From Euphorbia lathyris (lineage: Eukaryota; Streptophyta; Magnoliopsida; Malpighiales; Euphorbiaceae): a stretch of 64,000 nt of DNA. The notes beneath the pieces were generated by a model. The model had not been told where the DNA came from. It saw only the letters and a list, made by a program, of their open reading frames with translations, and searched no databases. Positions within the stretch are counted from its first letter, which is position 1, and the number at the start of each line of letters is the position of its first letter. The stretch is from assembly GCF_963576675.1 (NCBI RefSeq), contig NC_088916.1:47803001-47867000 (forward strand). The letters are read 5' to 3'. Made by a program: the position numbers and the translations under genes. This document shows, piece after piece, positions 35,831 to 47,852 of the stretch.

Positions 35831-36090
35831 CTTATCCTTTTAAATTTTAAAGAGACATTTTCAAAATTGAGGAGAATATTATGGTTGGAATTAGACCTGA
35901 TAACTGAATGGAGTTTAATCCAGAGTTTGGCGGGGTTTAGACATGAAATGCTTAGCCCAATCCACCTTAGCCTACTAGAAAACATTACATTGTGCTACCT
36001 AGGTGCAGAAGGACCAGAATGGATCAGGCCCATTTAATATTTTTTTTGGTAAATTAGATAAAAGTCACTATTACCAATAACTCATAATAC
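35831..36090. other. Intergenic sequence
   Basis: No gene or clear repeat seen. Confidence 0.5.
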
Positions 36091-36681
36091 AACTATGTCT
36101 TTGTTTTTTTTTTTTTTTTTTTTTTTTTTGATAAAATAAGTACATCAAGAAACTATCAAAGTACAAAAGGAACAATACCTTACATAAGTACAGACTATGC
36201 CTATTACCGAAACCATAAAGGTAAGAAAATGACTACAATGAGCAAAAGAAACCATTAAAGGCACAACAAAAACAAACAGAAACATATACTTTTTTAAACT
36301 CCAAATTTGCAGATAAACACTTCTAATCCAATCTCCATCATTTAAACTTCTCTGAATCTTCGGATCTCGGTCCTTTCTTTTGCAACCGCATAGATATAGT
36401 GATCTACGTATAAGATTTATCATTTCTGCTCTTGCTAAAACAGAAAATATTACAAATGAAAAGAAAATAAACAACAAATGCAATTGAAGTAGATTAAGAG
36501 ATCCTGTAAAATATATTTAATCTAACAAAATCTTATTAAACAAAGAAAAGAAGAAAAATAAAAAACAGAACGATGTAAGGAGGAAAAAGGAAGACAATCT
36601 TCATTCTTCCTCCTAAAATAGAAAACTTCAACTTGAAAGAGAAGAAAATTTCAATCAACAGGAAGATGAATTAACTATGTC
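36091..36681 (-). mobile_element. 5'-truncated LINE-type retroposed fragment
   Basis: On the minus strand the sequence ends in a 26-base A-run (T-run at 36104-36129), preceded by TACTTATTTTATC, a common 3' end of plant LINEs. AACTATGTC flanks it at 36091-36099 and 36673-36681. Only about 570 bp remain and no RT motif is seen, so it could instead be a retroposed copy of another transcript made by LINE machinery. Confidence 0.6.
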
Positions 36682-36766
36682 ATATTTTATTAAACCGAAT
36701 ACAAGGGTCAAATACATGAATATCATAATTAAATACAAAATTATAATTAAGTCATATCGCCAAACT

Positions 36767-37368
36767 TAATTTTTAGGGTAAAGGTGCAAAAATACCCCTA
36801 ACGTTTTGGGGCAGGAGCAATTTTACCTCTAACGTCTAAAATGGTGCGATTTTGCCCCTAACGTAGGAAGCCAAGAGCAATTTTACCCCTAACGTTAATA
36901 AATTGGGTCAATTTGAGAAATAATTCATCAAACTGTCTTCTCAGTCATGAATCTTGTCATCTACACTTCATACGTGCGTCATTTTATCAGTAACAAATCA
37001 TAAACATACGTTGGGATGTGATAGAAAATAAAAAAATATACTGTCTTTTGTACGAATTAGATAAAATAAATATAAAAAAATTCACCAAATTTATAAATAT
37101 TAATCTCAAATTTTATTATTAAATTATAAAAAAAACATGAAATCATTTTTTCAGAACGAATTGTTATGCAATTGGTGTTGAATAAGGAACAAAAATATCC
37201 GTGTTTTATAATAGTGTCTGAAATTGACCCAATTTATTAACGTTAGGGGTAAAATTGCTCTTGGCTTCCAACGTTAGGGGCAAAATTGCACCATTTTAGA
37301 CGTTAAGGGTAAAATTGCTCCTAACCTAAAACGTTAGGGGTATTTTTGCACCTTAACCCTAATTTTTA
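36767..37368 (+). mobile_element. Mutator-type MITE, family 1, copy b (584 bp, best preserved)
   Basis: Spans 36776-37359. The inverted ends GGGTAAAGGTGCAAAAATAC and its complement extend for about 140 bp with few mismatches. TAATTTTTA flanks at 36767-36775 and 37360-37368 give an exact 9-bp duplication, typical of Mutator. Confidence 0.92.
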
Positions 37369-38380
37369 ATATATCATTATTTTCTATATGTTATGATTTT
37401 ACACTATAATTTAAAAATCCTAGACTTCAATTTATAATTATAAACTCTAGAAAATATATTTTAGACTTCTAATTTATAAATTCTAATCTTTAAAATATAT
37501 TAAAAGTACTGATTTTACTAGTTTGATATAGTTATAAATATTTTTTAAAATAAGAATTTCTGTGTAATTTTCTCTAAAAAGTTAAGAGTTGTAAATTCCT
37601 CTAATTTCAACACTGAAAAGCCTTGGTACGTCGAAGCCCAATGCTACAAACTTAGGGTTGCGTAGCCAGCCAGCCTATTTTATAGGTCTACTTGGAACTC
37701 GGAAATGGGTTTAGTAAAGAAGTAGAAATCTTACAAGCCCAATATAAATTTTACCAAAATTCACCTTCAAATATCACTATAATGGATCCACCACCTTGAT
37801 TTTAACAAATATAAATTTGGCAAGCCCTCTAATTTTGGGTTAAAAATTAAAATCATCCTAAGGTAAGTTTAGATCTTACAGCAGATGAAAATAACTGAAT
37901 GGATCCATTAGTTTTTGGTTTAGTGATACTATTTTCACTACTAAAGAAAAAGAAAAAGAAAAAAACTTCCCTACTCATTATGTCAAAACGTAAAACAAAA
38001 AATAACTGATTTTTGTTTGTTCAGTGACTAAGTCATTTATCATTACATTTAGATTTATTAAAAATTTAAAAGATAGATCTAAATTTAATAGTGATTGACC
38101 AAATTCATATTTATATTTATTAAGTAAAATCCACCATGTATCTATAATTTTATTTTATTTTTTTAAAGAAAAATATATCGCTATAATTGACGTCGGTTTT
38201 TGAGGGAATAATGGATGTCTCTTGGTGGGGAGAAATTAAAACATTTCAAATCTAATCAAAGTAGTAATTATATTTTTATTTATAAAATAAAAATAAATAA
38301 TTCTTATGATTAGACTTTGAGTTAAGTTTATTAGAATCTTATGATGGACGAAAAGAAGTTGGCACTAATTCAAAATGATA
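37369..38380. other. AT-rich intergenic sequence
   Basis: No gene seen on either strand. Confidence 0.6.
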
Positions 38381-38636
38381 TAATCTTTCCGCTTCATAAT
38401 ATTTGTCCTTCTAGTGAATTTTTTGTTCTATAATATATAAAGTTTTGATTTAATCCATACACATTAATTGATGTTTTACTAAATATACCTCTATTTAAAT
38501 TACTTTTTATTTTGGGATTAGATATAAATTATGATATAAATTAATTAGTGTGTGCAATTAATACAATTCGATTCAAATTAATTACATTTCTTAATTCTTG
38601 TGTACTAACCATAAAAACAAAAATTATGGAGAGAGT
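38381..38636 (+). mobile_element. Diverged Stowaway-like MITE
   Basis: The left end resembles CTTTCCGCTTCATAATATTTG and the right end complements CTCTCTCCATAATTTTTG, both flanked by TA. Confidence 0.45.
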
Positions 38637-38956
38637 ATAAATTAAGGTCTTAAAAACAGAAATAGGAGTGTACTTTTATTTGTTTGAGGTCCATTAATTA
38701 AGTATTAAATTCCAACTAACTTTTATCTCCAAAAGCTGAGGACCATTACAGTTGGTTTCTTTGGCTTTTCTGTTGATGTTTTCCTACTCTCCTTTTCTAT
38801 TATTCTCTTTATTATTCCAACCTCTCTCTCTCTTTTTTCACCATCACAATTCTTTTCTTTTTGGTTGTTGTAGTTGTTATTTTTTTAACTCCAACATTGG
38901 GGTAATTGCATAGATGTAACTGAAATTTGGGATTAATTTTTTTTAAAAAAGTGAGG

Positions 38957-39660
38957 AACTTAGCCAGTGACGGAACCAGGACTCCGAATGATTCGGGGCT
39001 CAAACATATCAATAAAAAAAAAAATTAAAGTCTAGCCTGTTAGGGCTGGGCAAATTTTTTTTAGCCTCCAACGCATTAAAACTGTAAAAATGTTACTACC
39101 TCCGTTTCATATTACATGTCTTTCTAGAGATTTTTTTGTTTCATATTACATATCATTTTATATGATCAATACACATTAAGTCATCTTTTTTTCTGCTATA
39201 AAATGCGGGTTTACGGAAATTAATTAGAATAATAGACTTATTATAGAATAAATAAATATGAAACAGAGGGAGTATCATTTTTTTTAGAAACTAGCATTGA
39301 ACTAATTGAATATTAAATATGTTTATTTTTTTTAATGATAAAGACATATTTAAAATGAATTCAAAAGTGTTATGAAAATAAAAATAAAGAGTCCATTTAA
39401 AAATAAAAACTTTTTAAAAGAAAATGAGGTTGAAGGGAATCGAACACATGACCTCTAAAATAAAAACAAGTATCATTAACCATCTCATCTACATTTAAAC
39501 ATTGATACAATACTACATAGAGTCAATATAATTCTCTCCAAAATATTACGAGACACAATTACTAAAAAAAAAAAAAATTCTCAATTCTCGGGCGGCCGAT
39601 CGGGGCTGGAGCCCCCCCCCCCCCCCCCCCCATCCCCCTGGTTCCGCCCCTGAACTTAGC
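38957..39660 (+). mobile_element. hAT-type MITE (688 bp) with exact 8-bp duplication
   Basis: Spans 38965-39652. Ends CAGTGACGGAACCAG and CTGGTTCCGCCCCTG pair. AACTTAGC occurs at 38957-38964 and 39653-39660. A run of 20 C lies at 39612-39631. A Stowaway MITE is nested inside. Confidence 0.9.
39094..39274 (+). mobile_element. Stowaway MITE (177 bp) nested in the hAT MITE
   Basis: The left end CTACCTCCGTTTCATATTAC and the right end ATATGAAACAGAGGGAG are inverted, flanked by TA on both sides. These are classic Stowaway (Tc1/mariner) ends. Confidence 0.88.
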
Positions 39661-42350
39661 CCAAAGACAGGCAGGGCATAGTTAGCCCTTACCCCAGCTT
39701 CAACCGAAATGACATTTCAAGCACTCGAGTAAGTTGTGGACGCACATTAAGGACGAAGGGAACGCGCTTGTGCATGGGATTATTGTCACAAGAGCTGACT
39801 CAATTGGATCCTTTTTAGTTAACTATTACCTGCGCTTCAAATGATGGGTCCGTCTGTGAGCGGGCCCAGCCCCTATTTTCAAGCAGATGTTAAATTAGGG
39901 CAAAGTGGACTATTCTAGTTGTCTATAAGAATATAACATGTTTATGGTTCTTTCTTATAAAGACAAGAGTAATTGGGATGCCTGGCCTCATTTTGTTTCA
40001 ATAAAAGTATTAAACTTTGTTTTTATTCTAATAGTCATTTCGCCATTTCAGATAGAAAAAATCATTAAAATATTAATATAATAACCACGTTGGAAATGAT
40101 TGGCTCTTTCATATGACATGAGAATCATATGATAAAAAAAAAACTTATACTTTTTATACTTATTTCAACTCCATATAAATTGTCATGTGGCGGCCAGAAC
40201 AACTTTTTTTTTGCTTTCACATGGCATATCAATATTTGTCATGTTACTGTCATTTTATATATAAAATTAAGTTCTTTCCAACGTGATTGTCATATCACTG
40301 TTCTAATGATTTTTTTATCGGAACTAATTAATGACTTTATTAAAGTGTAAAAAAAAATCAATAGCTTTATTGAAATAAAATAAAATTTAATGAAATTTAA
40401 AAATGATCACAAATGTGCTTAATTTACCCCCAATAACTTGGATTCATTGTTATCTTGTGTTAAAAATCAAACAATTTAAATAATAAAACTTAATTATATT
40501 TATCTCATATGAAATAGAAAAAATGTTTTGTTTATGGGGAATGCCAAATAAATTGATGAAAGAAATGGCAGTGAATGCAAAGCTTGAGAGGTAGTGAGGA
40601 TTTTGTGCAGAAGAAAATCAAAAATGGTCCTACACGATACCTTCACCTTCAACATTTTCCATTCTCATATAACAATTACACCCATAACCTCTAGGAACAT
40701 AGTTTATTTAATTTATACTACTCTTTTCTACATTTGGATTCAACCCTCATATTTTTATTTGAGGTGTTCAAATTTTAATCTATTAACTTATATTAAATCT
40801 CAGGTAATCACGGTTAAAAATATATGACATGTTTCATTTACATTTGACAGTTGAAAATAAAGTTTTTATATAATTATACGATGATGTTATGATATAAAAG
40901 TATATTTTCAAATTGTTAAAAGAATGCAATTAATATATTAATTAAATAGGCTATGCCCTCTTAGTTAAGTTCAAAACTGAATAAGAATTAATGTATGAAA
41001 TTGAATAATGACGAAGTTAGCATATAAAGCATGAAAAAAGAAATACAGTGATGTCCCTCCCTGGCAATAGCAGGGGCCTGAAATAATATATTTGGCATTT
41101 ACCTGACCTATTAATATCATAGACTGCCAGATGGCCCAACTAAACTCAGCCCATTGGATTCTCATCGTGTGGTCTACATTATCACCATTCTTTTAAGGTA
41201 AATCGCATCCATCATCACTCGAATTTTGGGTTATTCCATAAAGTCATTAAACTTTATTTATTTTTAATAAAATCATTTAATTTTTCTTTTTATTTCAATA
41301 AAATTAGAACAATCAATTCAGAAAAATAAAAACAGAAAAAAAAACACCCATGCTAAAAATAATTCATTTTTATATATAACATATAAATTTGATAATTTCA
41401 ATATACATATTGGTAGAAAATGATATAAATCTAGGTCATAGGAAATTAAATAGACAAGGCAGTTTGCAGCGCAGTGTCGTCGTCTGCTATACCAGTTAAT
41501 GTTAATGGGCCGTCAAGATGCTAAATACAAGAGGTAGATTATTTCATTTATTATTCCAATGACTTATTGGAACTCACTTTCCTATATTTTACTTATCTCA
41601 CATGCTCTTTTATTTTACTTTTTTTCTTCTGTAATTTGGCAGATCACTAGCATTTTAATTATATTATATATCATTTTCAGAATTATATGCTTTGATTTAT
41701 AAAAAAAATGAAACTAATTAGGAATTTAATTTCTGAAAATTTATTAATTAGATATATAAGGAAAATAGAAATGAATCCCTTTATTGGGAAGCAGCTGGTT
41801 ACAACTTAAGTTAATCAATTTTGGAATACAATATCACCTCTTTTAGGCCGTAACTAGTCAAACCAAAATTCCTACTCCACACATCCAATAGGGTAATTTA
41901 GTAATAATTACACAGAACAAAAAAAAAAAAAAAGTAATTTGCGATTGAGTCCCTGATGTTGAGTAAATTATTAGATTAGGACAGATCAAAATGGTCTGTG
42001 GATAGTCACGTGACTGAATATAAATGTTATGGTATATGACTGGATTCTGCAATTATTTTTTAAAGGCAACAAACTATCTTCAGTTTGCTGAATTGAGTCA
42101 TATTAAGTGATCTTTTATTTTTTCTCAAAAAAAAGTGATCTTTTATTTATTTATATCATTAAACTTGTAATGATTAAAAGAGTTTGTTTTAAACATAAAC
42201 ATGGTTTTTTTTAAAAACATAAAAATGTTTAATATAATGTTATTCATTGTTTTCCTTCAAATTTTATGTTTTTAGTAGTTTGGAATTAGTTTTTTTATAT
42301 GTGATGTGACAATAAAAAATTATAAAAAATATATTTCGTATTATAAAAAG
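39661..42350. other. AT-rich intergenic sequence, no gene seen
   Basis: About 2.7 kb. Inverted words CCACGTTGGAA (about 40092) and TTCCAACGTG (about 40275) may mark an old MITE. ORFs are short and lack known motifs. Confidence 0.55.
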
Positions 42351-42612
42351 TATTCACTCTTTTTCATATTATATGTCTTTCTAAATTTTGTTTGTTTCAT
42401 TATACATGTCATTTTAATATGATCAATACACATTAAATCTCATTCTTTCTGCTATAAAAAATATATTTATAGAGATTAATTAGAATAATTGATTTATTAT
42501 AAAATAAATAAATAGTAGAATCAATAAATAAAGAACAACAAAGTTTCTTTCCTAATATTCTTAATATATGTACAACTCGCTAGAAAGATATATAATATGA
42601 AATGTTTGAGTA
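42351..42612 (+). mobile_element. Diverged Stowaway MITE
   Basis: TA-flanked. The left end CACTCTTTTTCATATTATAT and the right end ATATAATATGAAATGTTTGAG are inverted. The interior shares GATCAATACACATTAA with the Stowaway at 39096-39272. Confidence 0.65.
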
Positions 42613-42783
42613 TAATATAAATAGAATAAGTAATATTTTTTGGTTAATTTCAAATAAATGTAATATGGTTTCATTTTTTTTTTTTTGCAAATCAGTTTAT
42701 GTGGTTAGTAAAATTTATTTTTTTAAATTTGGCCGATAATAATCTCAAAATGAAAATTTTTAAGAATTAAAGTTGTTTAATAT

Positions 42784-44434
42784 TATATTTATTATGGAAC
42801 CAAAATTTTTATTGTCCAAAATTACTATTTTTGGAGTTTTCTCTTTCTAAACATTAACTCTATCTCTCACAAAAAAACAAACACCTAAATAACCTCAAAC
42901 CTAAGAAGTTGAAGAATTAAAGTTACTAAATATCATTTAATTCGTAAAAAAAAAATTCATTTTGATGTCGTTATTTGTCAAATTTGGAAAAATAATTTTT
43001 TTACCAACAATAGGTACCGATCTTAAAAAATGTAAAACCACATAATTAACTTTTTGTTTTCATTTAATTAGATGTTCACAATAACTAACTAAGTTGATAA
43101 GCTACTATCATTAAAAAAAAATCATCAGAATTCTTTTTTTTATTTGAGAGAAAGAAATTAATCACTAAAAAAATTGCAAGATCTTTACAAAGAAAATCAA
43201 TTAGCAAACTAGGAATAAAAACGAATAAAACTCGTTAGCATTGGAATGTAAGATCAGAGATTTAAGCTATTAAAATAAAAACACTTAAATCACTATTTGG
43301 CTTCTAAAATTTTGTTATTTGACATTTGCCCTATTATTTAGTATATTTAGCTCCTAACTTATCACAATTTGAATGCAAACTTGGTAAAAATGTTATCTCA
43401 TTGATATGTTGCGATGTTTTGACTTTTGAACATGATATTTTTCTAAAAGACTAATTAATTATTTACATTTAAGAAAATTTACATGACAAAAATCTTTAAG
43501 ACATATCATATTTCAAGTTCATGCGTTAAAACATCACTATGTGTTAGGTGGGATAATGGTTTTATTAAGTGTCCATCATCCATTAGAACAAATCATTAAC
43601 TAAATGTGATCAAATAATAAGCAAGGAACTAAGGGGGCGTTTGGTTCGTATAGGGGTAACAGAATGGAATCAAGAAAGGGAAACAAGGAGAAAGGAATGG
43701 AATGACTCTGAATTCCCTTCTCTGTTTGTTTCAGTTCCACAAAAAGAATGATATACCTATTATTCGCTTTGTGGCTGTTTGGTTCAAATGAGATAATAAA
43801 CTAGAGTTGTGTTTTCAACAATAACTTCTATACATACCTGTATCTATATTAATAAATTAATCACATGTAGAATGAAAATCAAAAGTGAGATTAATCTAGG
43901 GATAAAAAAATACAAGGATCAAAATAAAAATAAAAATGTAAAAATTAGTCAAGAATATTTTTTGAGAATAAATAAATAAATAATATAAGGATAAGGATAA
44001 AAAAATAAAATTAATTCAAGGATTAAAAAAGTATAAATAAATAAATATATGGACCAAAAATATAAATTAAAAACAAAATAGAGACTAAAATGAAATTTTA
44101 TAAGGAGAGTATATGTTCAAATTAGTGAGAGAGAGGGGAAGGGGAATGGAAAACCTTAGGGGGGGGGGGGGGAATAGGGTTAGAGGAGTTAGGGTAAATC
44201 TAAAACTAAAAGAGGGTAAAGAGAATGGTTGAATTGATAAAACAAACACCAACAAACGGAATGAAACCTCCTTTTTCCCTTACCCTTTTCTGAAACCCCC
44301 AAAACAAATGACCCCTGAATGATAAAATTTTGAATAGGTGAAGGTAAAAAGAGTGGTTTAAGCCAAATAAAAATGATAATGAGTTTTGAGTATTGTTTGA
44401 TAAAACTGAAAATTAAGTGCTGAATTTTAACGGT
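42784..44434 (+). repeat. 1.65-kb direct repeat, left copy
   Basis: Nearly identical to 47853-49505. The left border is continuous with older flanking sequence (a MITE family 2 relative runs across it), while the right border cuts a MITE at ...TTTTAACGGT. It contains a MITE-like block at about 43632-44321 with GGGGGCGTTTGGTT and a pairing right end, and a run of 14 G at 44159-44172. Confidence 0.95.
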
Positions 44435-44735
44435 AATTTTAGGGTAATTTTATAATTTTGGTATAAATTGATTAAAACTTTAGTATAATTTATTATAATT
44501 TTATAATTATTATATATTTACAATTTTATTAATTTTAGTTTAATTTATATTATTTAACATTTTATTAATTTTAGTTTAATTTTAGTACAGTATTAGCATA
44601 ATTTTTACAATTTTATTAATTTAGGGTAATTTTATAATTTTGGTATAAATTATTAAAACTTTAGTATAATTTATTATAATTTTATAATTATAGTATATTA
44701 CAATTTTATTAATTTAGTATAATTTTTTTATGTAG
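44435..44735 (+). repeat. AT-rich region with ~185-bp tandem duplication
   Basis: The block AGGGTAATTTTATAATTTTG with its following ~90 bases occurs at about 44451 and again at about 44634. It is probably an intron or upstream part of the PMD gene, broken on its left by the direct-repeat junction. Confidence 0.6.
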
Positions 44736-47346
44736 ACGGAGCGGCCTACTAGGGGTGGAAAATCCATCCCGTCATCTGCTCGTCGTCTAGATATGGAGGA
44801 CGAGGATGATACACCACGGCATACGAGATTGCGTGCTATAGATATATCTGGTCGTAGGCGGAGAGGGGCTGCGACGGAGCAGTTGAGGAGGGGGCCGATT
44901 GCGGATCAGGCCGATATTCATGACGCAGAGGGGGCGACTGATTTTGATGACAGAGAGCCCGGTAGCGATTCTTTGCAGGACTACCTCGATGTGGCAGTCC
45001 GGGCAGTGCGACAGTCCGCTGTTGCACATGATCGCGAGGTTGAGGAGAGCGATGAGCATCCGACCCCGGGGAGACAGCCGACCCAGCGCGTAGGAGGTCG
45101 TTTTGCGGGTACAGATATTTTTTAGTATTTAGTATAATCTAGTATTTATAGTATAATCTAGTATTTTTAGTATAATTTAGTATAATCTAGTATAATTGAG
45201 TATAATTGAGTATAATTTAGTATACTTGAGTATAATTGAGTATTTTTTAGTATAATTTTGTATAATCTAGTATAATTGAGTATAATTTTGTATAATTGAG
45301 TATTTTTTAGTATAATTTAGTATTTTTTAGTATTTATAGTATAATCTAGTATTTTTAGTATAATCTAGTATAATTGAGTATAATTTAGTATAATTTAGTA
45401 TAATCTAGTATAATTGAGTATAATTTTGTATAATTGAGTATTTTTTAGTATTTTTTAGTATAATTTTGTATAATCTAGTATAATTGAGTATAATTTTGTA
45501 TAATTGAGTATTTTTTAGTATAATTTAGTATAATCTAGTATAATTTAGTATAATTTTGTATAATTTTTTTATAATTATCAGGGACAAGCAAACGTTCCAA
45601 AGCTAGTGAGGACGAGAGCTGGGTAGTTACTGGACCGGTTGCTGGTGGTCCCGTTGATGGTTCCGTGATTCCTAGTTTTCTAGGACATGTTGCCTCACGG
45701 ATGTTGGGAGGGGAGATTCGGTCGTTTCTGACATGCTATAATAGATCAGCAGCATGCAAAGATTTATGTCAGTGGTTTTCTGATGCGTCACCCGAGGTAA
45801 GCATAATATAGTGTGTCAACATTTATTGTAATTCGTATTTTTAACTATAAACATACAAAACATTCTGTAATTTTATAATTTTATGTGTCATTTTACAGCT
45901 GAGGGAGATGATCGAGAGGACTGGTTTATCCCACCTTCCACGTGCCATGTTCAGGAACCTCGACACTCCGCTATTGACTGCGTTCGTGGAGCGGTGGCAG
46001 CCCGATACGAACTCCTTCCACATGCCGTTCGGTGAGATGACTATCCAGCTGCATGATGTGTGGCACATTCTTCGGATCCCGATCGACGGTCAGATGGTGT
46101 CCGAGTCTCCCCCTGTTGACTCGCTTCATGCCATGTGCATGATGATGTTTGGGGTGACTCAGGCTGAGCTTCTATTGCCGACTAGTCGTTTATGGTCAGG
46201 TGGAGGTGTATTTGTTGCGGCTGTACAGAGGCTACTGGGTGAGGGTAGGGATGACGCTACTCGGGCAGCGGCGTGGATGTGGCTTATGCTTGGATCCACT
46301 CTGTTTGTTGACAAGAGTGGAGATAGGATTAGACCGGCCCATCTTCATGAGGTTTACAGCGGTGTCAGCGGGGCAGTTGGACTATCATGGGGGTCTGCCA
46401 CATTACCCATGTTGTACCGACAGCTGGGGATAGCGAGCAGAGGAGATTGCTCCGGTATATGCGGATGTTTGACCCTACTGCAGGCATGGATATATGAGTA
46501 TTTTCCGGTTTTCCGGCCGCATAGAGGAGCTCACCTGATCCCAGCTGACCATGCCCGTGCAATGAGATGGGAGGTCGGGGTCCCAGGCAAGACGACCGCC
46601 CGACTAGATACCTTTCGGGGGCAGCTGGATCGTATGACGGCGGCAGAGGTATTTTATAAAATTCTAGAATTTATTTAATTATTATTTATAGTATATTATT
46701 TGTATAATTGAGTATTACTTTTTTCCAGGTGACGTGGTTGCCTTATGGTCCTGTCGCTGATGATGATCGGCTTCGGGTGTCCTACGCCGGTTGGATACGG
46801 TGTAGAGACATCGTCGAGCCGTATATGCCCGACCGAGCGCTGCGACAGGTCGGATATACTCAGCCTATCCCAGCTGAGCGTATTAGACCTGATAAAGCAG
46901 TACGACCATGGAAGTCATTATCGTACAAGCTCACGCATTCCTTAGTCACAGTTGAGGACACCTGGCGGAGATTTCCATCGGCTCAGGGCATCGATCGGAG
47001 GAGATGCCGACCAGTCGGATACGATCCCACTGCCTGTGATCCTGCTTATATGGGTTGGTATATGCAGTATTCGCATCCCCATCTCCTTCATGCACCACAG
47101 GCTGGACCGGTACAGCATTCTCGCGCCAACAGCGAATTGGTAAGTTTATTATTTTTTAATATTATTATTTTGTATTGGTTTATATGTGTTTAATTTTAAA
47201 TATTTATTTATACATTTTTTTTGCAGTGGGTTAGCTGGTTGTGGCGTGTCACCCAACTAGCGGCTACCCACCGATCTGACGAGGATGTTCCACGCATTAA
47301 GAGGGAGATGGATGAGTTTATGGATGCGTGGCGTCGGGCGAACTAG
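44736..47346 (+). CDS. Plant mobile domain (MAIN-LIKE) protein, apparently intact, five exons
   Basis: Exons fall at about 44736-45108, 45582-45796, 45899-46648, 46729-47139 and 47227-47346. Every intron has GT-AG borders and phases join without a stop. From the ATG at 44793 this gives 603 residues. Residues before it are open back to ATGTAG at 44730-44735, which is either a splice acceptor or a start codon followed by a stop, so the true start is uncertain. Exon 1 is charged and disordered. Exons 2-5 hold the PMD: FVERWQPDTNSFHM, FGEMTIQLHDVWHILRIP and WMWLM are characteristic, with a tryptophan-rich end (WVSWLWRV). The family includes MAIN and MAIL1, nuclear proteins linked to TE silencing and gene regulation in Arabidopsis, and many transposon-borne copies. 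The foldback downstream and the related broken copy at 30456-32084 indicate that this one is carried by a mobile element. Expression cannot be judged. Confidence 0.8.
45122..45570 (+). repeat. Minisatellite in intron 1 of the PMD gene
   Basis: About 450 bp of ~10-11-bp units: TAGTATAATT, TGAGTATAAT, TAGTATAATC and variants with TTTT. The corresponding intron of the broken copy (30300-30450) has similar but shorter TAGTATTT repeats. Confidence 0.85.
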
Positions 47347-47552
47347 ATACTCATATATTTGAACACTTTTTGTTGTATATATTACGTTTATAAATGTTTA
47401 TGTTTATTAATGTTTATTTTAATTTTTATGTTTTTAAATTTTTTTTGTTAAGTACATTTAACGGACTATTTACGGGTTTAACGGCATATATACGGGATAC
47501 ATAACACAATTTTACGGGATACATAACACAATTTTTTGCTCTCTCGATACAC

Positions 47553-47705
47553 GGGCGTGTGAAGATCACGCCTTCCCGTGTGGTCGGGCGTGATAGCCCT
47601 ACGCCTCACCGAGTGGTCGGGCGTGATACTCATACGTCCGACCACTCGGTGAAGCGTATGGCTATCACGCCCGGCCACACGGGAAGGCGTGATCTTCACA
47701 CGCCC
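47553..47705 (+). repeat. 68-bp foldback with 17-base loop
   Basis: Arms 47553-47620 and 47638-47705 pair at 65 of 68 positions. The sequence is GC-rich in otherwise AT-rich DNA and contains a ~33-bp internal repeat (ACGCC...GGTCGGGCGTGAT). It lies about 200 bp after the PMD stop codon and would form a long hairpin in any read-through transcript. Confidence 0.9.
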
Positions 47706-47852
47706 TACCATGTGGTGAGGCATGATGTCCATACGCCCTTGCATCGAGAGAGGGAAAAAAAGTGATTTTTCTACCCCAAAACCTATGAAAGGGTAATTTC
47801 GTCCTTTCACGGGACTAGGGGTGGGAAAATGGGGCTGGGTTTAACAACACCC
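47706..47852 (+). other. Probable 3' terminus of the PMD element
   Basis: Ends GGGTTTAACAACACCC. The preceding blocks match the tail of the broken copy near 32500. The next bases, TATATTTAT, also begin the left direct-repeat copy at 42784, consistent with a 9-bp insertion site. Confidence 0.55.

Noticed and set aside
39661..42350. Possible small genes in the AT-rich region
   Set aside because: ORFs under 80 residues with no motif, splice context or codon pattern; chance ORFs are expected here.
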